NCBI GenBank assembly: GCA_017552715.1
Contig: JAFZOW010000035.1
Location: forward strand, 1 to 64,000
Direction of reading: 5' to 3'
DNA from: Lachnospiraceae bacterium
GTDB lineage: Bacteria; Bacillota; Clostridia; Lachnospirales; Lachnospiraceae
Length of the DNA stretch: 64,000 bases
The notes beneath the pieces are model-generated. The model ran no database searches. It worked only from the letters and a program-made list of their open reading frames with translations, and was not told the origin of the DNA. Shown one piece after another: positions 52,504-59,877 of this stretch (the stretch's first letter is position 1; every line of letters starts with the position of its first letter). Made by a program: the position numbers and the translations under genes.

Positions 52504-53346
52504 TTACCCCAAATTGATAAAGCTTCCGTATTTCTGTGCAGCACCCACTGCCCGGTTATTGGCTATGCCATTCACTCCGAACGCTTTCTCATAGGCTGCC
52601 TCCCAAGGTCCCAGACTGTTTGGCAAAGGATCGTCGTGGGTGCACTGAAGTGACAGATTGATATACGCCCGGACCGGTTGTCCCTTCCGGTTGAACATCA
52701 CATATTGGGCATTCACATTGTTCATTACTCCGGAATAATTCATCTGTCCCCAATGAAATGTCACGATACGGGTATCGGTACAGCGCAAAGCCCCGATAAA
52801 CCCCTCCACAGTATCTTTCACAGACGGCTCCTTCTTAAACTTGGGTATCTGCTTAAGGATATTCTGTCCAAGCTGGGTAGGTGACAGGTTTGTTTTATCC
52901 TCCAGAAAAGCATCAAAATTATCTACCTGATCCACAACCAGACGCACGCTGAAAAAAATACGCACACTTTGTTTGTCCGGCTTGGGATCCGTAGTCTCTT
53001 TCGTGTAAGAAATTGTGGGGACATATCCCTCTCCGTGTCCTCTCAGGGTGATACTGCTGGGGTTGAACTGCACCACATAACGTTTTCTGGATGCACTTCG
53101 CTTAACTCCGCCTTCTAATGTATTCAACAGACTCTTCTGACCGGCGGCCTGCAGATAAGAAGCCGGTCCGTTAGCCGCCTCTCCGGGAACCGCCGGTGCT
53201 GAAACAAAGCTTCCGTAACCTCCCTGCCCCGCAATATTGACGCCGACCGGACCGTTGACTTTTAATTCAGTACCTCTGTTATCGACGATCTCGATCACGG
53301 CTTTCTCAATATCACCGAAAAAAGAACCGAAACTGTTTACACCCAT
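52504..53346 (-). CDS. CIS tube-cap/adaptor protein (Afp7 N-terminal domain type), LysM-less
   Basis: This 280-residue protein matches the N-terminal domain of Afp7/Pvc7-type adaptors: YVVQFNPSSITLRGHG, VRIFFSVRLVVDQVDNFDAF, and VNAQYVMFNRKGQPVRAYI. Classical Afp7 has a C-terminal LysM domain for binding the hub; none is present here. The first 80 residues are Gly/Ala/Pro-rich. It is paralogous to the next upstream gene (53357), with the shared pattern VNAxYxMFNxKGxPxRA. Together they probably connect the tube end to the hub. Confidence 0.82.
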   Translation of the reverse strand: MGVNSFGSFFGDIEKAVIEIVDNRGTELKVNGPVGVNIAGQGGYGSFVSAPAVPGEAANGPASYLQAAGQKSLLNTLEGGVKRSASRKRYVVQFNPSSITLRGHGEGYVPTISYTKETTDPKPDKQSVRIFFSVRLVVDQVDNFDAFLEDKTNLSPTQLGQNILKQIPKFKKEPSVKDTVEGFIGALRCTDTRIVTFHWGQMNYSGVMNNVNAQYVMFNRKGQPVRAYINLSLQCTHDDPLPNSLGPWEAAYEKAFGVNGIANNRAVGAAQKYGSFINLG

Positions 53347-53356
53347 CTTTTTATCC

Positions 53357-54376
53357 TCACATGGTCACATTAAGAAGATTGTTGTTCTTTATCTTATCCC
53401 CAAGGCTTTTGGCACCCACGGTATTATCCATGCCCACGTCTCCAAAAGCCTTTGTGAAAGCCTTATTCCAATGGCTGTTCTTTTCGAATTTCTCTGCGTC
53501 CGAATCCTGTTGAATGGCAATCTCAACCGTAGCACGGATAGGATTTCCCTTTTTATTGAACATAGTATAATTTGCATTTACCGTATTCAATTCACCTTTA
53601 AACACCATTCCGGCCCATGCAAAGATCACACGCCGGGTTAACGGGGAAAGCAGACACGCGATCAGTCCCTCCACCTGAGGCCGGACCGTAAATCCTTCTG
53701 AGATCTGTTCTACTCCATTGACTTTTTTATTCTTATTCTTCGCCACATCCATCCCTAACGAGAGGAGTCCGCCGCTGCTTAACATAGACGCATCCATCAT
53801 AAAGGCGTCCATCTGGTTCATGGCATCAAAGACCAGCTGCAGCCCCAGAGTCGTGATCGCTTTGGTATTGATCTGGGTTCTCTGGTTACTCATGATATTG
53901 GAAATACTGCTGTTTTCTATCTCTCGAAGTCCCGCAGAAGTATCCAGATAAATAGTGGACGGATTATACTGTACTTCCATGGCTACATATCCCGCATTCT
54001 TCGCAGCAGTCTGTGCCGCTGTAAAAGCCGTAGTACCATTACCCGAGAGTGCATTTCCTCCTTCCAGTGCCTGTTGCAGATTATTCATATACATGTTCGT
54101 CGAACTCATGGCATTAGAGGCAGCTTCCTGCTTCCAAGCATTCACATTATACTCTACGTTTTCGGCATATGCATCTTCTCCTTCAAACAAAGAAACCAGC
54201 ACACTATTTTCTTCCGCTTGCACCCGTGCAGCATCCAAATTTCCCTGTGACCAGAGAAGATCTTTCTGATACTCCCGGACAAAAAGGATCGCCTTAGGCA
54301 GATTCCCCGCAAGTGAACCTATACCGTCGCTGACCTTGCTTCCTGCGCTCTTGATTGCTCCAAGTACTCCAGCCAT
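53357..54376 (-). CDS. CIS tube-cap/adaptor protein, paralogue of 52504
   Basis: This 339-residue protein has the same C-terminal domain as its neighbour (VQYNPSTIYLDTSAG, LGLQLVFDAMNQMDAFM, VNANYTMFNKKGNPIRATV). Its N-terminal half is instead helical and Asn/Ala-rich. It shares TGATG with the coiled-coil gene upstream. A tandem pair of different adaptors suggests a hetero-oligomeric ring between tube and hub. No LysM is visible. Confidence 0.8.
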   Translation of the reverse strand: MAGVLGAIKSAGSKVSDGIGSLAGNLPKAILFVREYQKDLLWSQGNLDAARVQAEENSVLVSLFEGEDAYAENVEYNVNAWKQEAASNAMSSTNMYMNNLQQALEGGNALSGNGTTAFTAAQTAAKNAGYVAMEVQYNPSTIYLDTSAGLREIENSSISNIMSNQRTQINTKAITTLGLQLVFDAMNQMDAFMMDASMLSSGGLLSLGMDVAKNKNKKVNGVEQISEGFTVRPQVEGLIACLLSPLTRRVIFAWAGMVFKGELNTVNANYTMFNKKGNPIRATVEIAIQQDSDAEKFEKNSHWNKAFTKAFGDVGMDNTVGAKSLGDKIKNNNLLNVTM

Positions 54377-56637
54377 CAGATCCCTCTCCTTGCTTTTTCA
54401 CTTCTGAGTCTTTTTTCCAGACGATTATAAACCTCGTTAGATATGGTCCCAAGTTGTCTGCGTATCCCTTTTTCGATCTGCTCCGCGATCTCCTCTTTAT
54501 ACGAAATCTCCACCGGACGGATCGCATTCTCAATACGCTGCGGTGCCTGCACCTGCACATTGCGTTGTGTTACCGTACTTTCCTGCGTGATATGTTCCTG
54601 CGCAGCATGGGTTCTGCGGTATTCCTCCAGCAGCTCCTGCACATCTTCTTCCGTTAGCTGCTCCTCCACACGATGGGTCATGCTCACCAGGGATCTTACC
54701 CCTCTGCTCACCTCTACCGCCTGGACCATATCCGCATCAGTATGCCCCGAAGCGGTCAGCCGCTGCAGCAGATACAAGGTTTCCGCCGGATTCTCCACAG
54801 CACGGTAGATGCGCTCCCGCTCCTCGATCCGTTCCTCACTTTCCTGGATCTCCCGGGTGATGAACTGTTCATAGCTGCGCACCACTTCCAGGCTTCTCTC
54901 ATCCAGGAGGATACTGCGGATCAGCTCCAGCGTTTTTTGCCGGTAATCGCGTATCTCCGAGCTTTCCTCAGTATACTGATCCTGCCGGTAGATCAGCTCT
55001 TCTTCCGAAAAGCTTCTTTCCGATGCCGGTCCCGTCTCATAGCCTTCCGGAAGCTCGCCGTTCTCGATAAGTATCCTCTCCTGCTCCTTCGTGATCGTCC
55101 GTTCCAGAAGAGCGGCAGCCTCCGCCGCTTCCTGTTCCTTCCGGTCCTGTGCGGCTGCCTCCGCGGCAAGCCTTGCCGGAGAAAGCTCTGCTTCCGCCGC
55201 CGGCCACGAAACGCTTTGGGCCTGTTCTCCCTGCATCTCCTTAAGGATGGCTACCGTATCACTGGGCAGCAGCTCGTAGATACGCTCCATAAGCAGCTCG
55301 GATGCATCCGGTCTGTCATCGACGCTCTCCTCTAAGAGGGTCATGATATGAGAGGTATCCTGCAGGCTCTTTAAGCTCTCCCGCAGCGTGCGTTCCCGGT
55401 CACTGATCCGCTCCTTTTTCTCCCTGCTCTCGTTTAATATGCGGCGGATCTCCCGGTAACGCTCAACATTATTCATATTTTCACGGTTGACACGCTCCAG
55501 CTGCTGCTCCAGCGTTTCGCTCTCGAACGTCTCCGTCTCGGTGCTTTCCGCAAAAGTCTCCCGGACACGCTCAAAATTCTCCAGCTTAAGCTCCCTGCCG
55601 CTGAAAATCTCCCGCAGCATGGACACTTCTCTTTTTTCCGTTTCATTGATGAGCTGTATCACGGTCTGCTTTTGCAGAACCGGACTGCGCCCCTCTCTGG
55701 CTTCAATGAGGATGCGGCTTAAGCTATGGTCCGCCGTCCGGTAAAAGCTCTCCCGAAGATCCGTCCAGCGCTTCTTTTCCCGTTCGCTCCGAAGCGTCAT
55801 GGCGTGGTCAAAGCTGCGGATCAGCTCCAGGAACACGGCGGAATTGATCTTCTCCCGTATCCTTTCCTCGCTCTCATCCTCGCCCTGCCTCGTTTCTTCC
55901 TCAAAAACATTATCCGCACGATAGATCAGCGGCGTTTCCATTCCGGCAGCCATGCTGCGGAATTGTTTAAGCAGCATCTGTCTGGCCGTGTAGCTCTGCT
56001 CCGAGATGTTGATCTCGTCATAAGACAGGCGGGCGCCCGTCTGGCTGTGGATCATATTCTGCAGGATCTGATAGATTGCTCCACTCTGCAGCCGGTTCAT
56101 GATCTGCATATAAAGGAAATTGTTTTCTTCACCGTTATATACTTCGACCGGTGCTTCCCCGCGGCGCTCCCGGATCTCTTCCCAGTTCTCCAGAAGTTCT
56201 ACCAGTTGCGGCATATTATCAAGGTAAATCTGCGTCAGTTCCTGACTGTTCTTACTCTCCTCCAGGATATTTCTCGCTTCCTCCATGAAACGGCGTTCAT
56301 CGCGTATCCCCAGTTTATGCAGGATGCTGCTGATATAGACCTTATCCTGATAGCTTAAGTTCACGTCCGAGCTTAAGAGGATGCGGTTGGCCACATTATT
56401 GATCAGGGTTTGGGACAGCTCGTTAAACGAATATATGTTATTCTGTATCCCGGTATAGCTCTCGCTGCCCTCGGCGATCAGGAACTGGGGCGGCGTGTGC
56501 AGCATGTGGGTCAGGCTCTGCTCGGAGAGCTGCGCGCCCATCACCGAGTAGTTATCCCTTATGCGCTCGCCAAAGCCCGAATCATCCAGGGAAAACTTCG
56601 TGCTCTTCAGTTCGATGGGAACCTGGATCTTCAGCAT
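54376..56637 (-). CDS. long coiled-coil protein, tape-measure candidate
   Basis: This 753-residue protein is extremely rich in Glu, Arg, Gln and Leu, with coiled-coil heptads from about residue 240 to 740 (for example LEQQLERVNREN, EEELIYRQDQYTEE). The first 200 residues are more mixed and may be globular. It has no membrane segment. It lies between the repeat-tailed tube protein and the tube-cap genes, and no other long helical protein exists in the structural cluster, so it is the best candidate for the tape measure that sets sheath length. Typical hydrophobic tape-measure segments are lacking, so a scaffold role is an alternative. The start overlaps the preceding stop (TGATG). Confidence 0.55.
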   Translation of the reverse strand: MLKIQVPIELKSTKFSLDDSGFGERIRDNYSVMGAQLSEQSLTHMLHTPPQFLIAEGSESYTGIQNNIYSFNELSQTLINNVANRILLSSDVNLSYQDKVYISSILHKLGIRDERRFMEEARNILEESKNSQELTQIYLDNMPQLVELLENWEEIRERRGEAPVEVYNGEENNFLYMQIMNRLQSGAIYQILQNMIHSQTGARLSYDEINISEQSYTARQMLLKQFRSMAAGMETPLIYRADNVFEEETRQGEDESEERIREKINSAVFLELIRSFDHAMTLRSEREKKRWTDLRESFYRTADHSLSRILIEAREGRSPVLQKQTVIQLINETEKREVSMLREIFSGRELKLENFERVRETFAESTETETFESETLEQQLERVNRENMNNVERYREIRRILNESREKKERISDRERTLRESLKSLQDTSHIMTLLEESVDDRPDASELLMERIYELLPSDTVAILKEMQGEQAQSVSWPAAEAELSPARLAAEAAAQDRKEQEAAEAAALLERTITKEQERILIENGELPEGYETGPASERSFSEEELIYRQDQYTEESSEIRDYRQKTLELIRSILLDERSLEVVRSYEQFITREIQESEERIEERERIYRAVENPAETLYLLQRLTASGHTDADMVQAVEVSRGVRSLVSMTHRVEEQLTEEDVQELLEEYRRTHAAQEHITQESTVTQRNVQVQAPQRIENAIRPVEISYKEEIAEQIEKGIRRQLGTISNEVYNRLEKRLRSEKARRGI

Positions 56638-58487
56638 CAGGTCTTACCGCCCTTTAAGGCCTCCACCATACGGGCACGCTTATCCTTAGGCCAGAGCACC
56701 TGCGGAGCCCGGGCGGAATCGTTGGGTGCCGATACGGCGCGTGCTTTTGCGCCGGGATCGGCCAGTCCGATATAGGTATCCGCATCCACCTTCGACGAGC
56801 CGCCCCAGAGCACCTGCTCGGCTCGTTTGTCATCATTTGCGGCAGATACGGCACGGGCCGTCATCGAAGAATCCTTTGCTCCGAAATAATTCGGCGCATC
56901 CGGCGACGCGGAAGGCTGCATCTTGGTCGAACCGCCCCAGAGCACCTGCTCGGCACGTATATCATCATTCGCCGCTGATACGGCGCGGGCCGTCATCGAA
57001 GAATCCTTTGCTCCGAAATAATTCGGCGCATCCGGCGACGCGGATTCCTGCATCTTCGTGGAGCCGCCCCAAAGCACCTGCTCGGCGCGTTTGTCATCAT
57101 TTGCTGCAGATACGGCACGGGCAGTCATCGAAGGATCCTTTGCGCCAAAAAAGTTGGGAGAATCCGGCGATGCGGATTCCTGCATCTTCGTAGAGCCGCC
57201 CCAGAGCACCTTTTCGGCACGGAGACTGTCACTCGCTTGCGCAGAGGCACGAGGGGTAACGGAGGGATCCTTCGCTCCGAAGAAGCTCTCCACATCAGGA
57301 GCGGGGTTCGGCTGCATCTTCTCGGAACCGGACCAGCGATAGGCATAAGGATTCTCGAGCGGTTTTCCGTCTTCACCCAGGACCGGCGTAACCTTTCTTG
57401 CCCTGGCCGTAACGTTATCATCCACTATTCCGAGACCATTTTCCGTCTTTGTGGATCCGGCCCAAAGGAACGCATCATCACCGTCCTTCGACCGCGTAGC
57501 GTCATTTTTGGAGGCTTCCGCACGGGTAGTCACCGAAGGATCCTTCGATCCCATAAACGGTTTGACACCCGGAGGTGCCGGCTGCGTAGTTTTGGAACCA
57601 GCCCACTTGTATTCATATCTTGACTTGGTGAGCTCCTTTCCGCTTGCATCCTTCAAAGCGGCCACCTTGGCGGCTCTGACTTCCACAGTCGAATCCCGCT
57701 CTCCCATGAAGCTGGCAACTCCTTCTACCTCAGGGGCTTTGATCTTCGTAGATCCCTTCCAGCGGAAGGCAAAGGTAGATTCATCACCATGTTTAGAGTC
57801 GTTGACGGGGGTTCTGGCCCTGGCTCCGTCGATCGTCATGGCTTTCTTAAGGATATAATTCCCATCGCTGTCAGTGATCAGATTTCCTTCGGAATCCTTC
57901 ATATAGATGTCGCCCTTACTCTTTTGGGCATCCACCAGCTTAAGGAAGTGCTTCGGCTCCGGGATCATGCCGTCCGGAACCGTCACACGCATCAGCTCAC
58001 GGTAACCGATGGTCGTTGTCTCGGTCATCAGCCCGCTCTGCTCCGCATTCATTTCACCGTATTCCTTGCTCATCACGGTACAGCCCGTAAAGGTAAAAAT
58101 ACGGAAAGGTGTAAAATTCTTATAGAACGGAAGGCGCCAGCACAGAAGAACGATGGGCAGTATCAGATCCGTTCCCGGCTGCAGGGGATCCACGATCCTC
58201 TCTATACCGACATAGCGTTCCACCTGGAAGGTAAAGGGCTGACTGTTTGGCTTGCGGCGCATATGCACATAGTCGTTCAATCCGCCTTCCTGGATGTATT
58301 CATACTCATTGGCTTTGGTAAAATTATGCACCTTCCGGCAGGGCAGATCAAAAAGCCCCTCCACACGCAGCATGAAGTTGAAATTCGGTGCAACATTATA
58401 ACCGGTATTATATACAACCCAGTTTTTATCCGGATTTGTCAGGGAATCCGGTGCATCCAGATATTCGATCGTAGTAGATTCAGGCAT
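56637..58487 (-). CDS. second tail-tube protein with long WxGS tandem-repeat tail
   Basis: The first 170 residues of this 616-residue protein form a tail-tube-like domain (NFNFMLRVEGLFDLPCRKV, FTFQVERYVGIERIVDPLQ, TTIGYRELMRVTV), comparable in size to a whole inner tube protein. From about residue 215 to the end there are eight imperfect repeats of roughly 44 residues, each with a W-x-G-S core and an AKDxSxTxRA segment. The last four are nearly identical at DNA level. A tail of this size on a tube subunit is unusual; it would either line the lumen, where cargo sits, or project outside. GGAAAGGAAAG precedes ATG 58487. Confidence 0.78.
   Translation of the reverse strand: MPESTTIEYLDAPDSLTNPDKNWVVYNTGYNVAPNFNFMLRVEGLFDLPCRKVHNFTKANEYEYIQEGGLNDYVHMRRKPNSQPFTFQVERYVGIERIVDPLQPGTDLILPIVLLCWRLPFYKNFTPFRIFTFTGCTVMSKEYGEMNAEQSGLMTETTTIGYRELMRVTVPDGMIPEPKHFLKLVDAQKSKGDIYMKDSEGNLITDSDGNYILKKAMTIDGARARTPVNDSKHGDESTFAFRWKGSTKIKAPEVEGVASFMGERDSTVEVRAAKVAALKDASGKELTKSRYEYKWAGSKTTQPAPPGVKPFMGSKDPSVTTRAEASKNDATRSKDGDDAFLWAGSTKTENGLGIVDDNVTARARKVTPVLGEDGKPLENPYAYRWSGSEKMQPNPAPDVESFFGAKDPSVTPRASAQASDSLRAEKVLWGGSTKMQESASPDSPNFFGAKDPSMTARAVSAANDDKRAEQVLWGGSTKMQESASPDAPNYFGAKDSSMTARAVSAANDDIRAEQVLWGGSTKMQPSASPDAPNYFGAKDSSMTARAVSAANDDKRAEQVLWGGSSKVDADTYIGLADPGAKARAVSAPNDSARAPQVLWPKDKRARMVEALKGGKT
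56797..57324 (-). repeat. four near-identical 132-bp tandem repeats
   Basis: Within the repeat-tailed tube gene, units beginning near 56797, 56929, 57061 and 57193 recur at exactly 132 bp (44 codons). Each contains the codons for VLWGGS, then the FGAKD segment and the RAVSAANDD segment. The near identity at DNA level points to recent duplication, so copy number may vary between strains. Older, more divergent units continue to about 57840. Confidence 0.9.
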
Positions 58488-58508
58488 TTTCTTTCCTTTC
58501 CCGCGTCA

Positions 58509-58730
58509 TCAACGGTTCGGTTTCATATCAAAGATACTCTTCTCTTTCTTATCCCCGGAGGGGTTCAGCTTTTCGTTGATCCCCGAGATCTCGGCACACC
58601 AGCGCCGGCGGCTTCTGTGGTCGATGGACTGAACTTCCTCGTGGCTCCAGTGGAAGTAGTACGAGATGAAGGCCATCTCCCGGTAAAGCTCATCCTCAGG
58701 GTAAAGCTTAAGCCCTCTTAAGTAAAATTT
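58509..58730 (-). CDS. DUF6760-like domain in the -1 frame, expressed by predicted frameshift
   Basis: This frame encodes YPEDELYREMAFISYYFHWS followed by HRSRRRWCAEISGIN, a pattern I associate with the short DUF6760 proteins of eCIS loci. There is no ATG, GTG or TTG before the conserved part: the frame opens after a TGA at 58740-58742, and the first ATG (58676) lies inside the conserved sequence with a purine run touching it. The frame is exactly -1 relative to the 117-aa gene upstream, and AAATTTT sits where both frames are open. The expected product is a 187-residue fusion: 116 residues from frame 0 plus 71 from this frame. It stops at 58509. Confidence 0.7.
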   Translation of the reverse strand, partial: KFYLRGLKLYPEDELYREMAFISYYFHWSHEEVQSIDHRSRRRWCAEISGINEKLNPSGDKKEKSIFDMKPNR

Positions 58731-59071
58731 AGCGGCACCTCAAAGGTCCTTCCGCAATCCGGGCAGGTCACCTGCATCACCGGCGGCTCGATATCATTGA
58801 TCCGCTGGTACATATCCTGCAGATAGGCCAGATCCGCAGTAAAGAGCTTTTCGATCAGGGTGGCGGTGATACCTTCCACACCTTCCAGCTCGGTGATCAC
58901 ACGGCTTAAGACCACAATGGTAAGATAGGAAGGATTGGAAAGCACACGGGGATCATGGGTTGCACTGATCTCGTCCCCCGCGGTCGCCAGGCGCATCTTG
59001 CCGCGCCGGTGCAGCTCCCCCGTATTGTCCATATAGCCCTTCGGCAGGGTGAATTCGTATACTGTTTCCAT
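58718..59071 (-). CDS. tail assembly chaperone-like protein (Mu gp41 type)
   Basis: This 117-residue protein resembles the phage tail assembly family found in eCIS loci: a beta start (YEFTLPKGYMDNTGELHRRG), KMRLATAGDEI, the helical DPRVLSNPSYLTIVVLSRVI and FTADLAYLQDMYQRIN. A CPDC pair near residue 105 suggests a small metal site. AAGGAGAAGGG precedes ATG 59071. In lambda and Mu the equivalent gene lies after the tube gene and makes a longer product by frameshifting; here AAATTTT near its end and the continuing -1 frame predict the same. A multi-hairpin leader separates it from the tube gene. Confidence 0.82.
   Translation of the reverse strand: METVYEFTLPKGYMDNTGELHRRGKMRLATAGDEISATHDPRVLSNPSYLTIVVLSRVITELEGVEGITATLIEKLFTADLAYLQDMYQRINDIEPPVMQVTCPDCGRTFEVPLNFT
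58724..58730 (-). promoter_or_regulatory. predicted -1 ribosomal frameshift site (A AAT TTT)
   Basis: On the minus strand the heptamer reads A AAT TTT in the frame of the 117-aa gene, a perfect X XXY YYZ slippery site three codons before its stop. Slipping by -1 allows re-pairing on AAA and TTT and continues into the DUF6760-like frame. A 6-bp stem (CTTAAG, loop AGGG, CTTAAG) begins 1 nt downstream, and a Shine-Dalgarno-like GAGG lies about 8 nt upstream, a typical position for a stimulator. The stem is closer than usual. Efficiency cannot be judged from sequence. Confidence 0.68.
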
Positions 59072-59353
59072 TGCCCTTCTCCTTTCGCACGATTATCGGC
59101 ACTCCGGGACGCACATGCCCGAAGGCATGTACGCCGTGACTGCCGATAAGCAGCCGTTCTTTTTTCTTTTTACAATGCCTTCGGATCGCTCCGTTGCTTC
59201 GCAACTCCCGCGATCCTGCGAATCTTCGCAATCCGCTGAAATACTTGTTACACAAGCATTTCGCTACTTGCTCAGATTCGGGCGGGTCCCAAACTGCATA
59301 AAGCCATCCATGCAAGCATGTCTGCTTTATGCAGCTTTGTCCCCTGGCATTGA
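59072..59353 (-). promoter_or_regulatory. structured intergenic region between tube and chaperone genes
   Basis: These 282 nt contain no believable gene but a series of hairpins on the transcript. They are a 10-bp stem with an inner stem (59294-59334), small stems at 59244-59256 and 59218-59229, a nested stem GGATCGC/GCGATCC enclosing GTTGC/GCAAC (59183-59216), and a long stem closed by a UUCG tetraloop (59096-59146) just before the ribosome binding site. None is followed by a U-tract, so they are not plain terminators. They may protect the 3' end of the abundant sheath and tube message and lower expression of the genes behind. Confidence 0.6.
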
Positions 59354-59857
59354 TCAGTTCGGGATAACCAGCTCTTCGTAGGCTATTTCCACGGATTCAA
59401 TGGCCACATCACTGGTCTTTGCATCCAGATCGGGAGCATTGTACTTGGTGACCCAGGCATTGGTCAGAGTCCACTGTCTGGTACCAACGGCGCTGGTGAC
59501 CAGTGCGGAAGGTGCCCCGGAGTTGATGTCGATCAGCTCGATCGTCACATCGTTACGGGGGATCTGGCCGCGGATCTCACTCACACACTCCTTGATCCAC
59601 TCCTTGAACGCGCTGTCCAGGATATAACCCATCTTCAGCGTCACATTCCCGTGCTTCACCAGGCCGGGGATCTTCACCGGTGCCAGGGAGCCGGAGTTGC
59701 CCTGACGGAACTCGATCACATCGACCGAAGCTTCCACACCGGACACCTCACTGAATGCCGCTGTTCCCGCCACGGAAGCCACCGTGACGAGGAAGTTCAT
59801 TTTTGTCAACGGATAAGCGGAACCTTTTCCGTTATCATATGCTGTAGCGTTTGCCAT
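59354..59857 (-). CDS. inner tail tube protein (Afp1/gp19 type)
   Basis: This 167-residue protein has the gp19-like tube fold: YPLTKMNFLVTVA at the start, FSEVSGVEASVDVIEFRQG, LKMGYILDSAFKEWI and the terminal VAIESVEIAYEELV. It polymerises into the hexameric inner tube that carries cargo. The gene lies 20 nt after the sheath gene with GGAGGG before ATG 59857. Length is normal for the family. Confidence 0.93.
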   Translation of the reverse strand: MANATAYDNGKGSAYPLTKMNFLVTVASVAGTAAFSEVSGVEASVDVIEFRQGNSGSLAPVKIPGLVKHGNVTLKMGYILDSAFKEWIKECVSEIRGQIPRNDVTIELIDINSGAPSALVTSAVGTRQWTLTNAWVTKYNAPDLDAKTSDVAIESVEIAYEELVIPN

Positions 59858-59877
59858 CTGTTAACCCTCCGTTCTCT

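Noticed and set aside
56797..57324. CRISPR array
   Set aside because: The periodic sequence has a 132-bp unit, is in frame and encodes protein repeats; there are no spacers.
58509..58676. Independent translation of the DUF6760-like part from ATG 58676
   Set aside because: Considered as an alternative to frameshifting, but the ATG lies inside the conserved sequence and the purine run touches the start codon with no spacing. It remains the main competing explanation.
58953..59315. Minus-strand open frame of 120 codons across the hairpin region
   Set aside because: It overlaps the start of the chaperone gene, has no ribosome binding site, and its sequence is dictated by the hairpins.
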